The notes: generated by a model not told the origin, from the sequence alone. Positions 26,505 through 35,184 are shown, counted from the stretch's first letter. The stretch is 64,000 bases of DNA from Lachnospiraceae bacterium 10-1 (GCA_000403495.2 KE159817.1:244048-308047); one strand, 5' to 3'. A program made the numbers and translations.

Positions 26505-26933
26505 TTATACTGCGTATCCGCCTTCAATTTTCACCTTGTCATTTTCATCCTTTTTCTGTTTTACATGCAGATAAAAGGTTCCAACACCGGTTTCATCATC
26601 CATTTCCTCTGAATACTCCATGACAAATGCATTGGGAACTTCGTATTTACGCACTACCTGTCCTGCTGAAACCACCTCAACAGCCACGCTTCGATAGCAG
26701 TCTGCCTTTTCGGAGGGAACTACTGACCACTTGGAAAGTCCAAGGGTACCGTCGTTTCCTTCTCCCCCCAGCTTGTAGAGCATTTTGCCCCAGATCTTCA
26801 TAGATACCCCAAAATCTGTTGCCCTTGCATTAGAGTCAACTGCTGATTCCGAACCAAAAACAACATTTTTAATGCTTTTTTCATCCAGGGCAATCTGCTC
26901 TGCTCCTCCTGTTACCTTTAATCTGAATCCCAT
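26505..26933 (-). CDS. Hcp-like tube protein 1
   Basis: 142 residues, clearly related to the neighbouring 141-residue protein (about half the residues match by eye: DSNARATDFGVSMKIWGK, SKWSVVPSEKADCYR, PNAFVMEYSEE, GTFYLHVKQKKDE, IEGGY). Two unequal tube proteins in a row suggest either two tube types or a tube plus an initiator or terminator ring. GGAGG precedes the ATG. It lies 40 bases after the sheath-like gene. Confidence 0.65.
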   Translation of the reverse strand: MGFRLKVTGGAEQIALDEKSIKNVVFGSESAVDSNARATDFGVSMKIWGKMLYKLGGEGNDGTLGLSKWSVVPSEKADCYRSVAVEVVSAGQVVRKYEVPNAFVMEYSEEMDDETGVGTFYLHVKQKKDENDKVKIEGGYAV

Positions 26934-26973
26934 TTTTCATCCTCCTTTTCTGCACAACTTATGTGTGCGCTTT

Positions 26974-29154
26974 TTATATTGCTCTATTATTTGAATTAAA
27001 TCGATTGATTTCAACCTCAAGATTCTTTACATTTCCATTAAATGTAATGTTCAGTGTACAGTATCCATTGGTCTCATCAATCTCATATTCAACATCATCA
27101 CCTGCGCCCAGCACCGCATTCACACAATTTTTCTTTTCCAGCCATCTGCTCTTTTGACTATTAGGATTATTGGAAAAGAACTGCACGATATTTTCCTGCT
27201 TATAATCGCTGGTCGCATGACGCAGCACTCTTTCTATGTAGGTGGTGACCTGCGTCTTGTAAATCGGTTCATAGGTCTTTCCGTCGCTCATCAGGTTTCT
27301 TGCCTTATAAACCATGATATTATGTACATTTTCAGTCCCCAGCATGGCATTTTCAGAAGAAAATACAAAACCGAAGCTGCGTCTGTTGATCTCGTTTTTA
27401 ATGGAATTGGTAAATCCGGTGATTTCCTTTGCCATCACAGTATGAACCCGCAGGGGATGATCGCCGGCTTCTATGTCAAATCTTACCCCCGGAAGCTCCT
27501 CATCCACATTTTTCTTAAACATTTCCTTCAAATAATCAGGACACTGATATGCTGCCACAAGTCCTGCTGCGATATAGGCCGCTCCCACATAAACACCATC
27601 AATCCACAGCTTCATAATATCTTCTTTTTCCCTGGAAAGCTCTGCCATATCATTTTCGTTTACCGTCATGCGCTTATCCAGAATAACTCCTGATTTTTCC
27701 TTTGGAATAATGGTAAAGTTCGGAATGCAGGGAATGGCAAATTCGCTGTAAGCCTTTCCGGTCAAAGAGCTGCATCTGTCTTCAAATTTCTCAATGCCCT
27801 CAGTTGCCATTGTGTTAAAAGTGGTCTTGTCCCCTGTTTCATAGCTGAAAAAGCATTGCACCGAATAATCCTTCAGTACATCAAGGAGCCTTACCAATGC
27901 CTCAACACTATTTACACCTGTCTTTTCAGTAGTTTCATTTCCCTTAAACCTTTGTCTGGTCAGTTTAACATTGGAATTCTGATCCAGTGACAGGGATGGC
28001 ACGATTCCATACCATACCGTATTGTCAAAATCGTTTTTGGCATTAACGGAATTTAAGTAAGCAATCAGCTTTGGAAGATTGCTGCTCTTGACAAGCATAT
28101 CGTTTGAAATATTTGTGATAAAGAGGGCAGGCTTCATCCCCTTTAAATTAGATGGATACTGTTCAAAAAATGCCCATACGCCCAAAATCTTTTCGATCAG
28201 CGGTTTAACCACCTTAATAAAATCATCCTTGGCTGTCTTATAAAATTCCAGATAAGAATTATAATTGCTGACTTCCTGTTTCACATCTATGTTGCTCACC
28301 ATCGTGGAGGCCAGCGGACAGTAGGTTCTGGTTACAAGGGCTTTCACATAATCGCTGCTTTCTTCATTTAGAGCCTCATAATCCTCTTCCAGCGCAGTAA
28401 TCAGACCGGTATTTACCTGATCGTCCACCACCAGCAGCTCTGTTGTCTCCGGTTTAGGAGCTTCCAGTACCTTAAGCTCACCCTTTTCGTCCATGCTTAA
28501 GACGCCTAGCGCAAGGGGTATGTTGTCCTTCTTTTCCTCCGCCTCGCCGAGCAGCAGTCTGGTTTTAATATCCTCGATTGCAAGAGGAAGCATGGCAAGA
28601 ACATTGTTATAGTTCGTGCTGGCTTCTTCAAACATGACATTTAATTTGTCCGCCAGATCAAGCTTATGAGGATCTCCCTCCTCAAGCTCCGCATATGCTT
28701 TATAGGTATACTGTAGTTCTTTCCTGTTCTGTTTAATATCCTCCATCACCTTTTTAGGCGAAATCATATCTGTCAGCTTATCAAACTGAAAATCCACATT
28801 GATAATACTCTGTGAGCGCTTTGCCTCCACTAACGACATAAGCATTTTCAAAAAATCATTCTGCTTATTTAAGTGAATCGGTGTCAGCATATCCTCGGGA
28901 ATGGTTTCCGGTTTTTCAAGGGTATACATGATCTTCTGGTTGTTTGCATTGAAGAAGGAATAAACCACCGGCTCAAATTTGGATACAAATTCATCAAAGC
29001 TTCTGACTAAAAGCAATTCATTCATCTCTTTGATTTTTTCATCACTTAAGCTGTCAATTCCCCTCACATCCCCTACCAGTGTCAAAAGATCCGGCTTCTC
29101 AGGATTGATTTCTTCAAACAAAATTGTTCTGTTGGTTTGTCTGATAATACTCAT
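26974..29154 (-). CDS. large sheath-like protein of a contractile injection system
   Basis: 726 residues, soluble, no signal. I infer a sheath (TssC-type) role from position before two tube genes and VgrG genes, and from the C-terminus: a helix-rich region (YIERVLRHATSDYKQEN), then two beta strands NGYCTLNITFNG and VKNLEVEINRF, as in sheath proteins whose C-terminal strands interlock. The N-terminal 250 residues are helical and acidic and may correspond to a fused TssB-like part, since no separate small sheath gene is present. It begins 11 bases after the AgrB-vWA stop with GGGGG before its ATG. Confidence 0.55.
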   Translation of the reverse strand: MSIIRQTNRTILFEEINPEKPDLLTLVGDVRGIDSLSDEKIKEMNELLLVRSFDEFVSKFEPVVYSFFNANNQKIMYTLEKPETIPEDMLTPIHLNKQNDFLKMLMSLVEAKRSQSIINVDFQFDKLTDMISPKKVMEDIKQNRKELQYTYKAYAELEEGDPHKLDLADKLNVMFEEASTNYNNVLAMLPLAIEDIKTRLLLGEAEEKKDNIPLALGVLSMDEKGELKVLEAPKPETTELLVVDDQVNTGLITALEEDYEALNEESSDYVKALVTRTYCPLASTMVSNIDVKQEVSNYNSYLEFYKTAKDDFIKVVKPLIEKILGVWAFFEQYPSNLKGMKPALFITNISNDMLVKSSNLPKLIAYLNSVNAKNDFDNTVWYGIVPSLSLDQNSNVKLTRQRFKGNETTEKTGVNSVEALVRLLDVLKDYSVQCFFSYETGDKTTFNTMATEGIEKFEDRCSSLTGKAYSEFAIPCIPNFTIIPKEKSGVILDKRMTVNENDMAELSREKEDIMKLWIDGVYVGAAYIAAGLVAAYQCPDYLKEMFKKNVDEELPGVRFDIEAGDHPLRVHTVMAKEITGFTNSIKNEINRRSFGFVFSSENAMLGTENVHNIMVYKARNLMSDGKTYEPIYKTQVTTYIERVLRHATSDYKQENIVQFFSNNPNSQKSRWLEKKNCVNAVLGAGDDVEYEIDETNGYCTLNITFNGNVKNLEVEINRFNSNNRAI

Positions 29155-29165
29155 TTGTTACCCCC

Positions 29166-31463
29166 TTATCTTTCATTTGGTTTTAAATCTTTATAGTGAA
29201 CTTCTATTTCCGTATCCTCCTGATCAAAAATAAAAGTTACTTTTTCATGATAATACAAATGATAAATGTGTCCTTTTTCTAAAAGCTCCCGGCCTTTCAT
29301 GGCAGTTACCCTGCCGCTGTTTTTAATAAGCAGGCTCTTATCCTCTCCCGGCCTTATTACCACTTTCTCCGCCCCCTTAAGGTCAAAAGGCAGATTGCAG
29401 GCATCTAAAATCCACTCAAGCGTAATCACTTCCCGATTGCATCTGGCAAATAAATTAATGCTCTCCGGCGGGTAATCAATCTCCTCTTTATTGTGTATTA
29501 CATAAATCTGAAGCTTCCCGCAAAAATCGTTTTTGGGTATTCTGCTTTCATCAGGAAGGGTTCCACTTATATCAATTACTTTCCTGCCGGCAGGCATTTT
29601 TTTCTTTTTCCTTTTGGCAAAGAAAAATAATAGTAACAGCGCTGTTACAAAAAGGAGAATTACACACCAGAAAAACCAGTCTATTTGCGGCTCAGGCTCT
29701 TCTACTTCCGGCACAATAATTTCCTGACTTAAAATATGATTTCCGAAATATAATCCAAAATTATCCTGAAATATCAGTTCTAATTCTATTACTTCATCTT
29801 CCAGTGTCTGCCTGTTTAGAATAATTTCTTCTTTTTCAATCCTGTACTGGCTTTCTTCTCCGTTAATCCTGACTTTCAATCCATCATCAGCCAAATGTCC
29901 TGAAATCATATTTCTTCCTTCTGTGTTTTTAAGACAAATTGTAATTTCCGCCTGCTGTAGGTCAACATCATAATTACCTGTACTTTCGGAAATAAATTCA
30001 TACTCCGCCATCACGTATGCCTCTACATCCATCACTTCTTCTGATGACATATGAATTGTTATTTCATCTGAAACAGGATTTTCCAATTCAAGCACTGTGT
30101 AGCAGTTTCCCTTTAGGATATTAATTTTGTCCGCTTCACAATTTACCGTAAGATTTTCGTTCTGCTGTCTGCCTGTGAGAATTATCCTTGCCTTTTTCAT
30201 AAGACAATCTGGTAATTTTATCTGTAATTCGCCACTGGCGCCATCAATCTTGCCAACGGGACGCGCTGCTACTTTCATTTCCTCCAATATATAATCATCT
30301 GCAAAATTTTCGAGGGCGTCTCCATCCTCCAGTTTATACAGCATACCATTTGTCATTTCTGCCGCTGGGTATACTGTTTCTCCTTCCTCCAGCAAACTTC
30401 CTAATGCAAGTACATTAATTACAATTCCTCTCTCCTTTGCTTTTTCAGAAGACTTTTCAAATAAATCTGCCGCCTCCTGCGCTGCCTCCTCAGTTTTCAT
30501 CACGATTTCTCCATCCGAAATCATAATGATCTGCTTATCGTCCTGTTCATTATCAAACAGATCCACAGCCTTTTGTAATCCTGCTCCTGCATTTCCATAG
30601 CCTTTATATGTAATCTGGCTTATTGCCTCACTGATTTCATCATAACTGCTGCCAACTGGAAGGCTTAAAATAATTTCATCCTGAAAAGCAACCAGGCCAA
30701 TCTGATAATTGCATGGCAATACCGCTGCCAACTCTCCAATAAATTCAGATGTTTTCTTCTGCTCGTCCGCATCCTGCATTGACTGACTGCAATCAACAAC
30801 AATTACAACTTCCTTTGTCTGGTCAGGTAGTATTTCCTGTGCATACGTTTTTATATGACCAGTCATGAACACTGCAATCGCTAATATTAAAAAGCTACTG
30901 CTCTTCTTCCTCGTTTTTTCTAATAAAAGCAGTAACGCTTCACACATAATTGCCAAAATAACAGGTATGGCATATTTTCCCTGTCCAATCGCTACAAGTA
31001 ATATTACAAGTAAATTTTCAAAAATCAGAAATTCACAGCTCCTCTTTTTGAAAACCATAAGTTCCTCCTGTTCTAACACCCGATTCCTGTTTCCTAACGG
31101 TGCAAATATAAAAATACAAAGATCGGCAAGAATCATTAAAATGTTTGCGCCTGAAAGAAAAATTTCAAAATTATCAATCAAGTTAAAACATACCACTATG
31201 CCTGAAACTGTAAGACATGAACTGATATAACATCCTGCTTTTGTTTTTGCATGATATCCACCGGCATTTTTTCTCAGAACCAGAAATGCTGCAAAGAAAA
31301 TCAGGAAACGCATCATTTCATGGGCCAAAAACGCTATGACAAGATAGCTGGTATAATGAATTAATTTAAGAGAAAGTCCTTCTAATCCAAAACGATAAAT
31401 TTCCTCATCTTCACTATCAATCATATTCAACTTAATCAGTTGGCTTAATATTCTATCCGTCAT
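29166..31463 (-). CDS. AgrB-like peptide protease fused to a vWA-domain membrane protein
   Basis: 765 residues in one uninterrupted frame. Residues 1 to about 185 are AgrB: several membrane helices and the catalytic pair in RKNAGGYHAKTKAGCY (His71, Cys78), which cuts and cyclises the AgrD peptide. At 187-210 lies a second, signal-peptide-like segment (LILAIAVFMTGHIKTYA). From about 218 a von Willebrand A domain follows with MIDAS DCSQS (224-228) and MISDGE. Then come extracytoplasmic beta domains to about 595, a transmembrane helix (WFFWCVILLFVTALLLLFFF), and a cytoplasmic beta domain of about 125 residues, perhaps FHA-like. It sits between agrD and the sheath-like gene. Confidence 0.8.
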   Translation of the reverse strand: MTDRILSQLIKLNMIDSEDEEIYRFGLEGLSLKLIHYTSYLVIAFLAHEMMRFLIFFAAFLVLRKNAGGYHAKTKAGCYISSCLTVSGIVVCFNLIDNFEIFLSGANILMILADLCIFIFAPLGNRNRVLEQEELMVFKKRSCEFLIFENLLVILLVAIGQGKYAIPVILAIMCEALLLLLEKTRKKSSSFLILAIAVFMTGHIKTYAQEILPDQTKEVVIVVDCSQSMQDADEQKKTSEFIGELAAVLPCNYQIGLVAFQDEIILSLPVGSSYDEISEAISQITYKGYGNAGAGLQKAVDLFDNEQDDKQIIMISDGEIVMKTEEAAQEAADLFEKSSEKAKERGIVINVLALGSLLEEGETVYPAAEMTNGMLYKLEDGDALENFADDYILEEMKVAARPVGKIDGASGELQIKLPDCLMKKARIILTGRQQNENLTVNCEADKINILKGNCYTVLELENPVSDEITIHMSSEEVMDVEAYVMAEYEFISESTGNYDVDLQQAEITICLKNTEGRNMISGHLADDGLKVRINGEESQYRIEKEEIILNRQTLEDEVIELELIFQDNFGLYFGNHILSQEIIVPEVEEPEPQIDWFFWCVILLFVTALLLLFFFAKRKKKKMPAGRKVIDISGTLPDESRIPKNDFCGKLQIYVIHNKEEIDYPPESINLFARCNREVITLEWILDACNLPFDLKGAEKVVIRPGEDKSLLIKNSGRVTAMKGRELLEKGHIYHLYYHEKVTFIFDQEDTEIEVHYKDLKPNER

Positions 31464-31482
31464 AGCGTCTTCCTTTAACTGC

Positions 31483-31629
31483 CTATTTTTTCTTTTTCAT
31501 TTCTTTTACTTTTTGGGGCATTACCGGCTGATAGCAAAAACATAAGCAAGCTGAATCTGCTTCCTGTTTTGCAGTCTCATATGCAGTTTTTGCAACTTTT
31601 TCTAATAAAGCCCTTTTTACATTTTTCAT
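31483..31629 (-). CDS. agrD: AgrD-like cyclic-lactone autoinducer pro-peptide
   Basis: 48 residues: amphipathic N-terminal leader (MKNVKRALLEKVAKTAY), then a putative signal core around DSACLCFCYQP and a basic C-terminal tail. This is the layout of Clostridial AgrD pro-peptides, which AgrB processes into a thiolactone. I chose the ATG at 31629 because GGAGG is nine bases upstream; the ATG at 31635 is only three bases away. Three Cys in the core leave the ring-forming residue open. The gene ends 19 bases before the AgrB-like gene. Confidence 0.8.
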   Translation of the reverse strand: MKNVKRALLEKVAKTAYETAKQEADSACLCFCYQPVMPQKVKEMKKKK

Positions 31630-31677
31630 TGGCATATTCCTCCTTTTTCTTTTTTTAATCCTAGCAAAAAGGGGAAA

Positions 31678-31726
31678 ATTATCAATGAATTTTACATATT
31701 CGACAATATTCATGCTTAATCGACAA
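31678..31726 (-). promoter_or_regulatory. agrD promoter with two TTGTCGA repeats
   Basis: On the minus strand TTGTCG (31701-31706), a 17-base spacer, and GATAAT (31678-31683) form a sigma-A-type promoter. The heptamer TTGTCGA occurs twice with a 20-base period (31720-31726 and 31700-31706), the nearer one overlapping the -35 box. LytTR-type regulators such as AgrA bind two direct repeats about two helix turns apart, so this is a candidate AgrA operator driving agrD, AgrB-vWA and the sheath gene. Confidence 0.55.
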
Positions 31727-31770
31727 AAAATCAGGGCAAAAGTTCTATTTTTCAAAAACCTCCGCCCTGA
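31725..31770 (-). terminator. intrinsic terminator after the AgrC-like gene
   Basis: TCAGGGC (read on the minus strand as the upstream arm) pairs with GCCCTGA across about 26 bases and is followed by six T. It separates the regulator genes from the agrD-led operon. Confidence 0.7.
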
Positions 31771-31795
31771 CTTCACCAATTCATTTTCTGTATAT

Positions 31796-33121
31796 TTATG
31801 GATGACTTATCATAATCTCCACTGTAAAGACTTGTTTCTCTACTGAAAATTGCATGTTACCATTATACCCTGCCAATACCTTTTCTACATTATCCAGCCC
31901 TATTCCATGCTGTTCACCCCTGTTTGACAAAGGAACCCCTTTTGTGCTCCATTTAACATTTCCTGAAAAGCTATTAGACAGCTGTATGTAAATAAGATCA
32001 TTAAATGGATGTATCATTAAATATATTTTCTTATCTTCTGTTTCTTCACAGGCTTCTATTGCATTATCCAGGATATTTCCAAATATTGTAGTAATATCAA
32101 TCGGCTTTATGAAATCGAATGACAGCTTCTCTACCTCGACCTTAAACTCAATACCGCTTTTCTCACAAAAATCGGCTTTATCATTGATAATAATATTCAA
32201 AATGGGATTATCACAATATTGCCTTACCAACAAAGGAGTAATCATATCTTCAAAAGATTTCGTATATGCTTCCATTTCTGCGGAAGCATCGTACACCTTC
32301 ATTTTTTCCATCACTTTTATGTGTTTTCTTATGTCGTGAATTACTGCCATAGCAGTTTTTTGGCTTTCCATCTTTTTCGTATAATATTCATAATTACTTT
32401 GTGCCTGACGCTCATATAAAGCAAGTTTATATTTTAAATCTTTATTTTCAGCAAATGTATCCAATAAATAAAACAGATATAAATTAGTCATTATCACAAA
32501 AACAGCATCTGCTATTAAAAAAAGATAATCTTTATTACTAAGCTCATGCCTGATCAAAAAAAGAATTTCTCCAATATTAACAAGAACATACGCTGTGATA
32601 ACCGCATATATAGTGTACTGACTTATGGATATTTTTCCTGTATTTTCATTAATAAACATCCTTTTCAAAATCAGATAATAAAAAAGAATTGTTGAAACCG
32701 AACCCCCAACCGTGTAAACAAAAGAAACTATAGATTCCTGTTGATTTATGCCAATTATTTTAGCTCCTGCATTTACTAATATACCACCTACTGCTTCACA
32801 CGTCGAAAGTGCTAAAACAAATGCAATATTTATAAGATAATATTTCACTTTTTTTGATTTTTCATCATAATAAAAACACTTACTGGATAATACTACCAGC
32901 ACAACCCAAAAACAACTGTTTGCAAGCGGACTGTTAAAAAGATAAACTATTAAATTAAGCAAACAGCATATCATCTTCATCCCCATATACAAAGTTTTTG
33001 AATGATATGTACGTAAATATTTCGTATCAAAATATTGAAATACCATTAATACAGAAACCATACAGGACATAAGTTTTCCTACAAGATCAAATACCTGACT
33101 GTCAATAAAAATATTATTCAT
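31796..33121 (-). CDS. agrC: AgrC-like sensor histidine kinase
   Basis: 441 residues. Six or so N-terminal membrane helices (about 10-215) form the peptide sensor; then a coiled linker (DLKYKLALYERQAQ), the phosphoacceptor helix with HDIRKHIKVME, and a GHKL ATPase: N box NILDNAIEACEE and G box HGIGLDNVEKV. It should sense the cyclic peptide made by AgrD/AgrB and phosphorylate the LytTR regulator encoded 15 bases upstream. No clear ribosome site is visible, consistent with coupling to the upstream gene. Confidence 0.85.
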   Translation of the reverse strand: MNNIFIDSQVFDLVGKLMSCMVSVLMVFQYFDTKYLRTYHSKTLYMGMKMICCLLNLIVYLFNSPLANSCFWVVLVVLSSKCFYYDEKSKKVKYYLINIAFVLALSTCEAVGGILVNAGAKIIGINQQESIVSFVYTVGGSVSTILFYYLILKRMFINENTGKISISQYTIYAVITAYVLVNIGEILFLIRHELSNKDYLFLIADAVFVIMTNLYLFYLLDTFAENKDLKYKLALYERQAQSNYEYYTKKMESQKTAMAVIHDIRKHIKVMEKMKVYDASAEMEAYTKSFEDMITPLLVRQYCDNPILNIIINDKADFCEKSGIEFKVEVEKLSFDFIKPIDITTIFGNILDNAIEACEETEDKKIYLMIHPFNDLIYIQLSNSFSGNVKWSTKGVPLSNRGEQHGIGLDNVEKVLAGYNGNMQFSVEKQVFTVEIMISHP

Positions 33122-33136
33122 CTTTTGTGCGTAAGC

Positions 33137-33880
33137 TTATCTCTTACTTCCTCCACGATTAATCGATTCCTTAGCAATCTGCATTAATTGTTTTCTTAAT
33201 GCTGATGCTCTTTTTTGCGCTAAATACACTTTATCTCCATTTTTCATAATTAACATTTGGTTTGATATCTTATCCACGTAGTATAAATTCACAACAAAGC
33301 TCTGATGTGACATTGCAAAACCATAAGGTTTCATCTTTTGTGCTATATTATTGATCTTATCCTTACATATATGGGTACCCTTTTGAGATACTATTTTTAC
33401 CCGGCGATTACGATATTCAAAATAAAAGATATCCATAACAGGGAACTTAATAGGCGTATTACATTCCGAAATGAACACTTCGCTGTTCGCATTTACATTA
33501 ATATTACATTTTATATGGTTCATTGCATCAGACATGATCTGAAACAAGTCTTTTTCTTCAACAGGTTTAACCAAATATCCAAAAGAATGTATCTGATTTA
33601 AAGCAACAGTTATCTTTTCATTGAGATTTGTTGTATAAATAATCATTACATTCAAACTTCTCTTTTTTAATTCAGCACCGACCTGAATACCATCTTTTTC
33701 ATTCATTATTATATCCAAAAATACAATATCATGAGTAATATCATCTGCCAGAAGCTGTTCTCCTGATTCATAAGCTTTTATCAAATACTTCTCATCTTTC
33801 CCTGCTAAATATTTTCTTATTTGCATTTCCAGATTTTCTCTGTCTTTCTTTTCATCATCACAAACAGCAATATTATACAT
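33137..33880 (-). CDS. agrA: AgrA-like LytTR response regulator
   Basis: 247 residues. The receiver domain (1 to about 120) has the acidic pocket CDDEKKD and the phosphoacceptor in DIVFLDIIM; the C-terminal LytTR DNA-binding domain (about 140-240) has IFYFEYRNRRVKIV and FAMSHQSFVVNL. It acts in the cytoplasm as the output of the AgrC-like kinase and probably binds the direct repeats ahead of agrD. Gene order A-C-D-B differs from the staphylococcal B-D-C-A. Confidence 0.85.
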   Translation of the reverse strand: MYNIAVCDDEKKDRENLEMQIRKYLAGKDEKYLIKAYESGEQLLADDITHDIVFLDIIMNEKDGIQVGAELKKRSLNVMIIYTTNLNEKITVALNQIHSFGYLVKPVEEKDLFQIMSDAMNHIKCNINVNANSEVFISECNTPIKFPVMDIFYFEYRNRRVKIVSQKGTHICKDKINNIAQKMKPYGFAMSHQSFVVNLYYVDKISNQMLIMKNGDKVYLAQKRASALRKQLMQIAKESINRGGSKR

Positions 33881-34110
33881 AGCATTATTCCTTTTCCATT
33901 ATTTGGTAATGTAATTATGGAATAATTTGTCTTATTTTTCAACATTATGTTTGTCATAAATTCTTATTAAAACTTTATATTGGTAATTTCATTTTAATTA
34001 AATGCTATGTATAAATTATAATTTGCTATTTGATAGATATCAATAGCTATTTATTGCATAATTTCCATTTTTTCTATTTTAACTAAAATAGTAAGTAAGG
34101 AGAATTTAAA
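33881..34110. other. divergent intergenic region between agrA and the XRE gene
   Basis: 230 bases, very AT-rich. The promoters for the leftward agr regulators and the rightward XRE gene must lie here. I see no promoter pair good enough to name, and no clear copy of the TTGTCGA repeat. Confidence 0.5.
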
Positions 34111-34359
34111 ATGAGAAATGTTGTAAGAAATCACGATTATTCAGATCAATTTATTGAAATAGGCTATAATATTGCCTACTACAGAAAACATGCTAATCTG
34201 ACTCAGGAACAATTAGCTGAAATGGTCGGTATCAGCCGATCCCATCTCAGTGCTATTGAAGCACCTAATATTGTACGCAAAATTTCAATAGATTTATTAT
34301 TCAATATCGCTGCCGCTTTAGAAATTGAGGTATATAAGCTTTTCGTTTTTCACAATTAA
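34111..34359 (+). CDS. XRE-family helix-turn-helix regulator
   Basis: 82 residues, almost entirely one HTH_3 domain (NLTQEQLAEMVGISRSHLSAIE at about 30-50 is the recognition part). GGAG precedes the ATG by nine bases. It is one of the few rightward genes and faces away from agrA, so it may regulate the accessory locus, but it could also be a stand-alone regulator. Confidence 0.8.
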   Translation: MRNVVRNHDYSDQFIEIGYNIAYYRKHANLTQEQLAEMVGISRSHLSAIEAPNIVRKISIDLLFNIAAALEIEVYKLFVFHN

Positions 34360-34525
34360 TTTTATATCATTATGCATAATACAAAACGTAATATAGTTGA
34401 TTTGCGATTAATTTCATTATATCATTTTATTTTATATTGTCAATTACTATTTTATATTTTGTTTTATTCATTCTGTTTTTATCCAGCAGATTCTACGCTT
34501 TGCGCTCTATCCTTATATAAAGCAA

Positions 34526-34549
34526 GTGCGCTCCTACTTGGGAGCGCAC
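34526..34549 (-). terminator. hairpin after nrdR
   Basis: GTGCGCTCC pairs with GGGAGCGCAC around a 5-base loop. On the minus strand it is followed by a T-rich stretch, so it probably ends the nrdR transcript. It also closes the XRE gene from the other side, less clearly. Confidence 0.6.
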
Positions 34550-34561
34550 AAAACATTTTAT

Positions 34562-35011
34562 CTATTCCAATACTTTCTTCAATTCATCCATAAAAGTATT
34601 GATATCCTTAAATTCCCTGTATACAGAAGCAAAACGCACATAGGCAACTGCCTCTAAATCTTTCAGCTTGTTCATCACCAATTCGCCTATTACGCGGCTT
34701 GAAATTTCTTTTTCTTCTCTGTTAAAGATTTCTGTTTCCACTTCGTCAACCAACTGCTTGATCTGATTGGCACTGATTGGTCTTTTATGACATGCCCGAA
34801 GCACGCCTGCCTCAATCTTGCTTCTGTCATAGGTCTCCCGATTGTCATCCTTTTTAATTACAATAAGGGGAATCGTCTCCACCTTCTCATATGTTGTAAA
34901 ACGCTTGTCACACTCGTCACAAACTCTTCGGCGCCTGATGGAATTATTATCCTCTGCCGGTCTTGAATCAATCACTCTGGTATTTTCGTGGCCGCAAAAC
35001 GGACATTTCAT
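34562..35011 (-). CDS. nrdR: transcriptional repressor NrdR
   Basis: 149 residues, standard length. An N-terminal zinc ribbon (CPFCGHE and CDECDKRF), then the ATP-cone domain (VIKKDDNRETYDRSKIEAGVL and on). NrdR senses dATP/ATP and represses ribonucleotide reductase genes; none lie in this window. Its place next to ymxH and sigG is common in Clostridia. Confidence 0.95.
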   Translation of the reverse strand: MKCPFCGHENTRVIDSRPAEDNNSIRRRRVCDECDKRFTTYEKVETIPLIVIKKDDNRETYDRSKIEAGVLRACHKRPISANQIKQLVDEVETEIFNREEKEISSRVIGELVMNKLKDLEAVAYVRFASVYREFKDINTFMDELKKVLE

Positions 35012-35071
35012 ATGTTTTCCCCCTGTGTAAACTAATTACATCTATCTGTACACTATTTTGATAACAACACC

Positions 35072-35100
35072 ATTATATTCCGATTTTCATATTATGTCAA
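35072..35100 (-). promoter_or_regulatory. sigma-A promoter of nrdR
   Basis: Minus strand TTGACA (35095-35100), 17-base spacer, TATAAT (35072-35077): both hexamers match consensus. It lies 61 bases before the nrdR start. Confidence 0.75.
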
Positions 35101-35184
35101 CTATTTAATAGAAACCTGTTTTATGAAAGGTATGATACCAATTGCAGCAGCTTTTCTTTTTATTGTTCAATTCTACTTTATTGT

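Noticed and set aside
5606-33880. The locus as an ordinary prophage or tailocin
   Set aside because: Sheath-, tube- and spike-like genes are present but there is no capsid, terminase, portal, holin, tail-fibre or integrase gene, and PAAR-Rhs effectors with Agr genes do not fit.
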